DNA from: CAZDQL01 sp964507325
Lineage (GTDB): Bacteria > Planctomycetota > UBA1135 > GCA-002686595
DNA: 37,353 nt
Direction of reading: 5' to 3'
NCBI GenBank assembly: GCA_964507325.1
Contig: CAZDQL010000068.1
Span: 1-37,353 of the forward strand
The translations under genes and the position numbers were made by a program. This document shows positions 7,372 to 14,698 of the stretch, piece by piece (position 1 is the stretch's first letter; each line of letters begins with the position of its first letter). Under the pieces are notes generated by a model that was not told where the DNA came from, did not search any database, and was given only the letters and a program-made list of their open reading frames with translations.

Positions 7372-8427
7372 ATGCAGCGCGTTCTCACCGCGGCCTTGGC
7401 TCTGGTCCTCGCCCCCGTCGCCCACGGGGACGATCCGGAGATCGTCGTCCCGCACGTCCACGAGCACATCACGTCGGGGCTCGCCAACCGCGCCCCCTTT
7501 GCGCCCTACTACCTGACCGAGAGGATCCCTCACTACCAACAGGCCTACGCCGCCGCCGAGCTCGCCCAACTGGAGGGGCGGCCGATCACCGCCATCGGCT
7601 TCCGCGTCGCACCCTTGGACGGGGACGTGCTGGGAGGGGCCGTCTACCGGGACTTCGAGGTGCGCCTCTCGACGGGGACCGGACTGGTGGACAACCTGTC
7701 GACGGACCTCTTCGCCAACCCGGGGAGCGACGAGACGCTGGTGTGGGCGGGGGACTTCGTGCTCCCCGACCTGGAGGGAGATCAGGATCCCAACCCCTTC
7801 GACCTCAGGATCGACCTCCAGACCCCCTTCGACTACGGCGGCGGCGATCTTCTGCTGGACATCCGCACTTCCCAGCCCAACACCCGCGTCTTCTACTTGG
7901 GAGCCTCCGCCTTCGTGCTGGGAGAGAACGTGAGCCGCGCCTACGATCTCAACGGCACCATCATCATGGACACCCTCGGGCTGATGACGGGCTTCTGGTC
8001 GGGGGGAGAGGTGGGCTCGGTCTACTGCAGCCCCGCCAACCTGAATTCCACGGGGGAGCCAGCGATCATCGCCGGGTACGGCAGCGACGCGGTGGCGGCG
8101 GACAACCTGACCCTCGTCGCTGAGCAGATGCCCTCCCACCAGTTCGGCTACTTCCTCACGAGCCAGACCCAGGACTTCGTCGCCAATCCGGCGGGGAGCC
8201 AGGGGAATCTCTGCCTGGGGGGCACGATCGCGCGCTACGCCGCCCAGGTCCAGAGCACCGGCGCCGGTGGAACCTTCTGGCTGGCGATCGACCTGACTGC
8301 CATCCCCACCACTCCCCCGACCAGCGTGCTCCCCGGAGAGACCTGGAACTTCCAGGCCTGGTTCCGCGACGCGAATCCGACGAACACCTCCAACTTCACC
8401 GACGGGTTGGAGATCCTCTTCCAATAG
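7372..8427 (+). CDS. Secreted protein with shared C-terminal module
   Basis: This 351-residue exported protein has a signal peptide (residues 1-19, cut near AHG/D). A beta-rich N-terminal domain (about 20-215) is of unknown family; it contains a YxxxxIPHYQQAYAA segment. The C-terminal module (residues 218-351) shares with the FG-GAP protein at 183-1640 the landmarks YCxPA, GNLCLGGxIxR, PGETWNFQAWF and NFTDGxxxxF. The N-terminal domains of the two proteins are unrelated, so the C-terminus is a mobile module, perhaps for sorting or surface attachment. The ATG has GGAGGT five bases ahead. The gene ends inside the 3' end of the convergent gene (32-base overlap). No enzymatic motif is seen. Confidence 0.8.
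   Translation: MQRVLTAALALVLAPVAHGDDPEIVVPHVHEHITSGLANRAPFAPYYLTERIPHYQQAYAAAELAQLEGRPITAIGFRVAPLDGDVLGGAVYRDFEVRLSTGTGLVDNLSTDLFANPGSDETLVWAGDFVLPDLEGDQDPNPFDLRIDLQTPFDYGGGDLLLDIRTSQPNTRVFYLGASAFVLGENVSRAYDLNGTIIMDTLGLMTGFWSGGEVGSVYCSPANLNSTGEPAIIAGYGSDAVAADNLTLVAEQMPSHQFGYFLTSQTQDFVANPAGSQGNLCLGGTIARYAAQVQSTGAGGTFWLAIDLTAIPTTPPTSVLPGETWNFQAWFRDANPTNTSNFTDGLEILFQ
8023..8424 (+). other. Shared C-terminal module, second copy
   Basis: Residues 218-351 of the secreted protein match residues 355-485 of the FG-GAP protein (encoded at 1245-1637) along their whole length. Conserved points are YC, GEPA/GKPA, MP, FG, FLxSxTQxFVxNPxGSxGNLCLGG, PGETWNFQAWF and NFTDG. The two copies differ at many positions, so this is not a recent duplication. 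Confidence 0.8.
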
Positions 8428-9913
8428 GGCGCCCCGTCAGCACCAGGCTCTTCTTCGAGATCGAGAGGATGAAGGCGGTCACCGCCGAGGCGGAGATGCG
8501 CGAGTCCGCCCCGTAGCCGGCGTTGTCGCGGTTCGGCTGGTAGTAGAAGCTGCCGTCGGGGCATTGGGCGAGGACGAACCACCAGCGGTTGGCGTCCATC
8601 AGACTGCGGAAGCTGCCCTCCACCGTGTTGGCGGCCAGCGCCGCGTAGCCCATGCCCATCACCGGGGAGCCGTGGGTGTCGGGGAAGCTCTCCGGGTGCA
8701 GGCCGATCACCTTGGCGTGGGCCTTGGCGCGCTTCTGGTAGCGCGCCTCGCCGTAGGGACTGAGCCAGTTCGCGATCCCCGCCGCCCCCGTGCGCCCGTG
8801 ATCCGCCCAGTCCTGCGCCCCCGCCGCCTGATCCTCGTACCACACGTAGCCGTTGGCGCCGGTGCCGCGCTCCAGGAAGGCGTAGGCGGCGTCGTGCCGC
8901 TCGCGGTCCACCTCGACGCCGCAGTGGCTCATCAGGGCCAGGGCCAGCGCGCCCTGTCCGGTCAGCATGCAGATCGGCCCGTACCCCTCGAAGCCGGGGT
9001 TGTGCCCCCAGCCGCCGTGGGAGTCGAGGGGGCCCTTGGGGTAGGCGCCCGGATGGGACTGCTTCACCTTGGGGTTGACCTGGGAGAGGTCGGTGTACTG
9101 GGACGACATCAGGAAGTCGCGGACCTCCTCCAGCTCGTCGAGCACCCACTTCTCCTTCGTGGCCAGGTAGTACTCGCTCATCACGATCGCGGCGGCCATG
9201 TAGCGCCAGTTGATCAACGACGAGCTGTCCTCGGCGTGGGTCGTCGCGGCGTGCATGCGCACGTTGCGCTCGACGGCGGGGAGGTAGCGGCGCTCACCGC
9301 TGGCGAGCAGGGCCAGGGGGGCGAAGGTGTCGTGGGGCGGACTGCCCCAGGAGCCGTTGTCGCGCTGCTGCTCGACCAGGTAGCGCAGCAGCTCGTCCAG
9401 GATGCGCTCGCTGCGGGCGCAGTCGGCGGGGAAGGTCTTGGCGAAGGCCCCGTAACGCGTGCCGACCGGGAGCTCGACCTCGAGGGACTCCTTCCCGCGC
9501 AAGAGGGAGAGCGCCAGACGCCCCTTCCCCTGCCCACCCTGGCAGGCCTCGAGAGCCCGCGCAAAGTCCTCGATCGGACCGCGCGGCCCGAACACCTGCA
9601 TGCCGTAGCCGTTCCGGTGCTCGGTCCTGAAGGACCGGCCCGCCGCCCCCACGATCAGGTCGCCGACGCGCACCTTGCCCGCCGCTGGCGAGCCCTCGAA
9701 GACGTGCTTCACCAGGAGGTGCCGCGGCGCTTCCTCGGTGAGCTGCACCCGCAGTCCGGTCACCCCCAGGTTGTAGTACCACCCGTCCACCACGGCGTCG
9801 GGGCCGGAGCGCGCGCGCTGCTTCCAGGGGTTGCCGTCGGGGTGGTAGTGCACCTGGGCGGTGGCGCCGGAAGCGAGGAGCAGCAGCAGCAGGGAGGAGT
9901 GGTAGCGGAACAC
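8396..9913 (-). CDS. Secreted PDZ-domain / alpha-toroid protein (DUF6288-like)
   Basis: This 505-residue exported protein has a signal peptide (1-19, cut ATA/Q). A PDZ-like domain at about 45-150 contains GLRVQL and KHVFEGSPAAGKVRVGDLI. From about 165 onward there is an all-helical domain with repeated short Gly- and Trp-rich turns (NGSWGSPPHDTFAPLALLA, HGGWGHNPGFEGYG, PDGSFYYQPN). This resembles alpha/alpha-toroid folds and the uncharacterised DUF6288 group. No catalytic residues are recognised. The start is a GTG that opens directly into the signal peptide. It begins 13 bp behind the S9 peptidase gene, so both are likely one operon, and a PDZ plus protease pairing suggests peptide handling in the periplasm. 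The 3' end overlaps a convergent gene by 32 bases. Confidence 0.7.
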   Translation of the reverse strand: MFRYHSSLLLLLLASGATAQVHYHPDGNPWKQRARSGPDAVVDGWYYNLGVTGLRVQLTEEAPRHLLVKHVFEGSPAAGKVRVGDLIVGAAGRSFRTEHRNGYGMQVFGPRGPIEDFARALEACQGGQGKGRLALSLLRGKESLEVELPVGTRYGAFAKTFPADCARSERILDELLRYLVEQQRDNGSWGSPPHDTFAPLALLASGERRYLPAVERNVRMHAATTHAEDSSSLINWRYMAAAIVMSEYYLATKEKWVLDELEEVRDFLMSSQYTDLSQVNPKVKQSHPGAYPKGPLDSHGGWGHNPGFEGYGPICMLTGQGALALALMSHCGVEVDRERHDAAYAFLERGTGANGYVWYEDQAAGAQDWADHGRTGAAGIANWLSPYGEARYQKRAKAHAKVIGLHPESFPDTHGSPVMGMGYAALAANTVEGSFRSLMDANRWWFVLAQCPDGSFYYQPNRDNAGYGADSRISASAVTAFILSISKKSLVLTGRPIGRGSPTRR

Positions 9914-9926
9914 GGTGGGCCTGGCT

Positions 9927-11960
9927 TCAGAAGGGAGTGGACTCGCCGCGCAGGTGCTCGGCGAAGTAGGCGCGCACGCGGCGCGCGGTGTAGCGCTGGT
10001 GGGCGCCGGCGAAGTAGTGGGTGGCCCCGGGGATCACGAGCAGGTCGAAGGGCCGGTCCGCCTCGATCAGCGCTTCGACCATGCGCATCGTCACCGAGAA
10101 GGGGGCGTTCACGTCCGCCGTGCCGTGGATGATCAGCAGCTTGCCCTCCAGGTTCGCGGCCAGGGGGGCGTTCAACCCGGCGGCGTACCCCTCGGGATTC
10201 TCCTCCGGCAACCCCATGTACGGCTCGTTGATCGGCGCCGCCTCGGTCAGCTCGCCGGGCGCGATGGAGACGCCGACGTGGAAGACCTCCGGCGCGGTCA
10301 GCATGGCGCGCAGGGCGAAGTAACCGCCCCAGGAGCCGCCGCACACCCCGACCCGCTCGAGGTCGATCCAGGGGTGGCGCGCGCCGAGCTGCCGCAGGGT
10401 CGCCGCGTGGTCGGGGATTTCGATCTGGCCGATGCGACCGTAGGAGGCGTCCTGGAAGGCCTTGCCGCGCTCGGTCGTGCCGCGCGGGTCGACGATGACG
10501 GTCACGAACCCCATCTGGGCCATCGCTCGGGCGTTGCGGGCGAGGTGCGAGGTCCTCTGCTCGAAGTCGGTGGGCACCGCGGTGATGAAGGGACCCGAGT
10601 AGACGTAGTCGATGATCGGGTAGCGCCGGTCGGGGTCGAAGAAGCGGGGCTTGAAGAGCACGCCGTGGAGCTCCGTCTTCCCGTCCGCCGCCGAGACGGT
10701 GAAGGGTTCGGGCGGAGTCCAGCCCAGCTCCTCCAGCCGCGAGACGTCCGCCTCCGCCAGGGTGCAGATCCGCTTCCCCTCGACGTCGCGCAGCTCGCTC
10801 GACGGAGGCCGATCGAGGCTCGAGTGGACGTCGACGAAGTAGCGCATCGAGGGCGAGAGGTCGACCTCGTGCTCCCCGACCGCCTCGGTCAGACGCACCA
10901 GCTCTCCCCCAGCGAGCGGGGCGCGGTAGAGGTGGGTGTCGTAGAGGCGCTCCTCCGCGTTGGCCATGACGTAGACGCGACCCCGCTCGGCATCCACGCC
11001 GACGATGCGCTGCACGGGGAAGGCCCCCTCGGTCACGCGGGCGATCAGGTCGCCGTCGTAGTCGTGGTGGTAGACGTGCCGCCAGCCGTCGCGCTCGGAG
11101 AGCCACAGGAAGCCCTCGCCCCCCTCGAGCGGCCGGAAGTACTCGCGCCAACCGCCGGTGACGAAGTCGAGCCCGCCGACGAAGGTCTCCTGGCGGTCGG
11201 TCAGGACGATGCGGCTCGCGCCGGTCGCGGGGTCGGCGGCCATCAGGTCGAGGCGGTCGGCGGGGCGGCTGAGGCGCAGGAAGAGGAGCTCTTCCCCCCC
11301 CTCCCGCCAGCCCAGGAGGAAGACGTAGAGGTCCTCCTCGGACCCCAGGTCGACCACCGTCCGCTCCCCGCCGGGCAGGTGGAAGACGACCAGCTCCTGC
11401 TCGGGGAAGGCGGTCCCCGCCTTCTGGTAGGGCGCGAGCTCGTAGGTCTCGACCGCCTCGCGGTACTCGACCACCGGCAGGCGGTGGACGTCGCGGGCGT
11501 CGAGCCGCTGGGCGCAGTAGGCGCTTCCGTCCGGCGACCAGCCCTCGGGGCCGGCCAGCCAGTAGACGTCCTCCCCCTCGTCGGCGGTCAGGTGCAGCGG
11601 AGCCTCGATCCCCTCGCCGCTGGCGACGAGCGCCCCGTCGGCGTGGGTCACGCGGCGATCGCCCAGGGGGGCGGAGAAGACCCCGGCCACTCGGCGCTCG
11701 TCGGGCGCCGCCTCCCGATCGCGGTCCTCCCGCGTGGCCCTGCGCGGCTCGCCCTCCTGCGGATCGACGAACATCACCCGCGCCCCGACTCGGTAGCGGA
11801 AGCAGGACCCGTCCGCGAGCCAGCGCGGTCGGACCTTCCCTCCCCGGACGAGGTTGTGGGCGGTCAGGTAGCGCTCGTAGAGCGCCTCGCGCTCCTCGTA
11901 GGAGGGCTCCTGGGCGCTGGCGATCGCGCAGCCGGCGAAGAGCATCAAGGCGCACTTCAT
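9927..11960 (-). CDS. S9-family prolyl oligopeptidase / dipeptidyl peptidase IV-like, secreted
   Basis: This 677-residue serine peptidase has a signal peptide (about 1-16, cut ASA/Q). Residues 40-420 form a DPP IV-type beta-propeller with segments such as WSPDGSAY and WLSERDGWRHVYHHDYDG. The alpha/beta-hydrolase domain covers about 430-677. The catalytic triad is readable: S543 in GVCGGSWGGYF, D616 in HGTADVNAPF and H648 in PGATHYF. The nucleophile elbow GGSWGGY fits DPP IV-like S9B enzymes (GxSxGGY). It should release dipeptides from Pro- or Ala-penultimate peptides in the periplasm; the exact specificity is inferred. The ATG has AGGAG six bases ahead. It is divergent from the sulfatase-like gene across 126 bp. 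Confidence 0.9.
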   Translation of the reverse strand: MKCALMLFAGCAIASAQEPSYEEREALYERYLTAHNLVRGGKVRPRWLADGSCFRYRVGARVMFVDPQEGEPRRATREDRDREAAPDERRVAGVFSAPLGDRRVTHADGALVASGEGIEAPLHLTADEGEDVYWLAGPEGWSPDGSAYCAQRLDARDVHRLPVVEYREAVETYELAPYQKAGTAFPEQELVVFHLPGGERTVVDLGSEEDLYVFLLGWREGGEELLFLRLSRPADRLDLMAADPATGASRIVLTDRQETFVGGLDFVTGGWREYFRPLEGGEGFLWLSERDGWRHVYHHDYDGDLIARVTEGAFPVQRIVGVDAERGRVYVMANAEERLYDTHLYRAPLAGGELVRLTEAVGEHEVDLSPSMRYFVDVHSSLDRPPSSELRDVEGKRICTLAEADVSRLEELGWTPPEPFTVSAADGKTELHGVLFKPRFFDPDRRYPIIDYVYSGPFITAVPTDFEQRTSHLARNARAMAQMGFVTVIVDPRGTTERGKAFQDASYGRIGQIEIPDHAATLRQLGARHPWIDLERVGVCGGSWGGYFALRAMLTAPEVFHVGVSIAPGELTEAAPINEPYMGLPEENPEGYAAGLNAPLAANLEGKLLIIHGTADVNAPFSVTMRMVEALIEADRPFDLLVIPGATHYFAGAHQRYTARRVRAYFAEHLRGESTPF

Positions 11961-12086
11961 GGGGGGCTCCTGCTGGAGGGGGGACGGGAACGCCCGGCCA
12001 GTATGCGTGCCGATGCGCCGCGGGCGATCGCGATTACCTGGGCCTTGCGGGTCGGCACCCCGCGCCCTCTACACTGGCCTCCGTCG

Positions 12087-13688
12087 ATGTCCATCCACCT
12101 GCGAGCCGGTGTCCTGTTCCTGCTCCTCGCCGCCTGCGGCCCAGCGCCCGTGGCTCCCCCACCGGCGGCCTGCGACCTCCTCTTGATCTCCCTCGACACC
12201 TGCCGCGCCGACGCCCTCACCTTCGACGACCCGGAGCGCGCCCCGCACCTGACCGCCCTCGCCGAGCGGGGCGTCGTCTTCGAGCAGGCGATCGCCGGTT
12301 CGAGCTGGACCCTGCCGAGCCACGTGGAGCTGGTCACCGGCCTGCCGCCGATCCTGCACGGGGTGCACGACGACCACCTGGCGATCGATCCGCGGCATCG
12401 GACGCTGGGCGAGCACCTCGACGAGCGCGGCGCCCGCACCGTGGGTGTCTGGAGCGGCTGGTACCTCGCTCCCGCCTACGGCTTCGACCGCGGCTTCGAC
12501 CGCTACCTCAGCGCCCTGCCCTCCGACCCCGACGCGGATCGCGACCTGGCGGCGGCGCTGAGCCGCGGGGGGAGCGCGGCGCAGTGGGCGGGGGACCTGC
12601 GCGGCGCCGCCAGCCATCGGGCGGTGACGAGCGAGCGGGTGGTCGACCTGGCGTTGGAGGCCCTCGACGAGGCGCAGGAGGGGGAGCCCCTGGCGCTCTT
12701 CCTGCACCTCTTCGACCCCCACCACGACTTCGTCCCGCCGCCCCCCTTCGACACCCGCTTCGACCCCGACTACGCCGGAGACCTGGACGGCCGCGACTAC
12801 TGGAGCAACCCGTGCATCGTCGATCCGCGCAGCGGCCAGCGCGTCGTCGGCGAGCGCGACCTCGAGCACCTGCGCGCGCTCTACGCCGGGGAGATCGCGT
12901 GGTGCGACCACCAGCTCGGGCGGTTGATCGACGCGTTGGCGATTGCGGGCCGCTTGGAGCGCACCCTGATCGTCGTCACCTCCGACCACGGCGAGGAGTT
13001 CTTCGAGCACGGCAACCGCGGCCACCGCCAGACCCTCTACGACGAGAGCCTGCTCGTGCCCTTGCTCGTCGTCCCCCCACTGCCCGCCGAAGGCCCCGAT
13101 CGCGCGCGCCGCGGCAGCCGCGTCGCGGAGCAGGTGCGGCTAGCGGACATCGCGCCGACGGTCCTCGACTACGCAGGGGGTGCGGGCGAGGCCTCCTCCA
13201 CTCTCTGGGGGCAGTCCCTCCGGCCGGAGATCGAAGGCGCAGCCCTCGACTCGCGCCCCGCCGTCGTCTGCCTGGCGATGCCCGGCGCGACCTCCCGCTG
13301 GCTCGAGGCGGTGCGCACCCCCGAGGGGAAGCTGGTGCGGCGCATCCTGCTGGACGAAGACGGCGCGCCGATCGAGGTGGAGGACGTGGAGTGGTTCGAC
13401 TTGCGCGCCGATCCGGGGGAGACGCGCAACCCTTCAGCGGAGGACCTCTCCCGCGTGCGAGCCGCCTGGGTAGCCGCGGAGGCTCTGGGGCAGGACCTGC
13501 GGCGCTTCGCGAACGACCTGCCCCGCTCCCCCCTCTCCCGCCGCACCACCGGCGTGCGCGCAGTGTTCGCCAGCGAGTTGCAGGCCCTCGGCTACGCCGG
13601 CGGCGGAGGGGGCGGGCATCCGCCCCTGACTTGGCCGGGCGAGCCCCTCGAGGCGCTTTCCCTTCCCGAGACCGCCCTCCGACGGTAG
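12087..13688 (+). CDS. Sulfatase-superfamily lipoprotein with Thr-Leu-Pro-Ser-His active-site motif
   Basis: This 533-residue lipoprotein has lipobox LAAC with Cys17. The alkaline-phosphatase/sulfatase fold is clear: metal ligand D37 in LISLDTCRAD, the nucleophile region WTLPSHVELVTGL at 74-86, and D300/H301 in TSDHGEEFFEHG. Classical sulfatases have C/S-x-P-x-R, whose first residue becomes formylglycine. Here that position is T75 in TLPSH, which cannot be matured that way. The gene may therefore encode a phosphohydrolase or phosphotransferase rather than a sulfatase. The C-terminal 130 residues look like the usual sulfatase small domain (WFDLRADPGETRN). The ATG at 12087 starts the lipoprotein signal; the frame is open upstream for 2 kb but only as antisense of the peptidase. 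It lies 86 bp before the ABC ATPase. Confidence 0.85.
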   Translation: MSIHLRAGVLFLLLAACGPAPVAPPPAACDLLLISLDTCRADALTFDDPERAPHLTALAERGVVFEQAIAGSSWTLPSHVELVTGLPPILHGVHDDHLAIDPRHRTLGEHLDERGARTVGVWSGWYLAPAYGFDRGFDRYLSALPSDPDADRDLAAALSRGGSAAQWAGDLRGAASHRAVTSERVVDLALEALDEAQEGEPLALFLHLFDPHHDFVPPPPFDTRFDPDYAGDLDGRDYWSNPCIVDPRSGQRVVGERDLEHLRALYAGEIAWCDHQLGRLIDALAIAGRLERTLIVVTSDHGEEFFEHGNRGHRQTLYDESLLVPLLVVPPLPAEGPDRARRGSRVAEQVRLADIAPTVLDYAGGAGEASSTLWGQSLRPEIEGAALDSRPAVVCLAMPGATSRWLEAVRTPEGKLVRRILLDEDGAPIEVEDVEWFDLRADPGETRNPSAEDLSRVRAAWVAAEALGQDLRRFANDLPRSPLSRRTTGVRAVFASELQALGYAGGGGGGHPPLTWPGEPLEALSLPETALRR

Positions 13689-13774
13689 CGGCCGGATCCG
13701 TACACGTTCCCTGCGAAGATCCCCACCCTTCTCCCGTAGCAGCGCTCCCCGATCTCCCCAGCCCCACGATCCCC

Positions 13775-14698
13775 ATGCTCCAAGTCATCGACCTGGTCAA
13801 GGTCTACCCCGGTCCCGTCGCCGCCCTCCAGGGCGTCAGTCTCGAAGTCTACGAAGGGCTCTTCGGCCTGCTCGGGCCCAACGGGGCGGGGAAGACCACC
13901 CTGATGAAGATCGTCGCGGGGCTGCTCGAGCCCACCTCCGGGCGGGTGGAGGTGGATGGCATCGACGTCATCGCCAAGCCCCAGGAGGCGTGGAAGCGGC
14001 TCGGGTACCTGCCCCAGGACTTTGGCTTCTACCCGCACCTCACGGGGCGCGCGATGCTGAAGCACCTGCTCTCCCTCAAGGGGGTGCGCGCCAAGGGTGG
14101 GCTCGGACGGCTTGCGGACCGCCTGCTCGAGCGGGTCAACATGACCTTCGCCGCCAAGCGCAAGGTGAAGGAGTACTCCGGCGGGATGCGCCAGCGCCTC
14201 GGCATCGCCCAGGCGTTGGCGGGGGATCCGCGGCTGGTGATCGTCGACGAGCCCACGGCGGGGCTCGATCCGGAGGAGCGGTTGCGCTTCTACCACCTGC
14301 TGGCGGAGCTGGCGGAAGAGCGCATCGTGCTGCTCTCCACCCACATCGTGGAGGACGTGGCGGTCCTCTGCCCGCGCTTCGCGGTGATCCGCGACGGCGC
14401 CCTGGTGGCGCGCACCACTCCCACCGACGCGCGCGCCGACCTGGCGGGGAAGGTCTTCGAGGGACGGCTGAAGCGTGAGGAGCTCGAGCCCCTCGAGCGG
14501 CGCGCCACGGTCCTCAAGGCGATGATGCTGGAGGGGGTCCTGCGCGTGCGCATCTACGATCCTGAAGGGAACGCCCCGGCGGAGTTCGAGGCGGTCGAAC
14601 CCACCCTGGAGGACGCCTACCTGGCCTTGATGCGCAGCAACGGCGACGCCTTCGAAGCCCCCGAGGTGGACGCGACCGCCCAGGAGGTGCAGGCGTGA
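13775..14698 (+). CDS. ABC transporter ATP-binding protein (ABC-2 type)
   Basis: This 307-residue cytoplasmic ATPase has Walker A GPNGAGKTT (34-42), Q-loop Q81, signature YSGGMRQR (134-141), Walker B LVIVDEP (154-160), D-loop GLDP and H190 of the switch (LSTH). A C-terminal extension of about 70 residues is typical of ATPases serving ABC-2 exporters. The stop overlaps the start of the next gene (GTGA), so it is translationally coupled to the permease-peptidase fusion and must energise it. The ATG at 13775 begins the usual MLQVIDLVKVY strand. No strong Shine-Dalgarno is seen. The substrate is unknown. Confidence 0.93.
   Translation: MLQVIDLVKVYPGPVAALQGVSLEVYEGLFGLLGPNGAGKTTLMKIVAGLLEPTSGRVEVDGIDVIAKPQEAWKRLGYLPQDFGFYPHLTGRAMLKHLLSLKGVRAKGGLGRLADRLLERVNMTFAAKRKVKEYSGGMRQRLGIAQALAGDPRLVIVDEPTAGLDPEERLRFYHLLAELAEERIVLLSTHIVEDVAVLCPRFAVIRDGALVARTTPTDARADLAGKVFEGRLKREELEPLERRATVLKAMMLEGVLRVRIYDPEGNAPAEFEAVEPTLEDAYLALMRSNGDAFEAPEVDATAQEVQA

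Noticed and set aside
9915..12086. Open frame on the plus strand continuous with the sulfatase-like gene
   Set aside because: It is the antisense of the S9 peptidase gene, which has a full catalytic triad and signal peptide. The lipoprotein signal at 12087 marks the real start.
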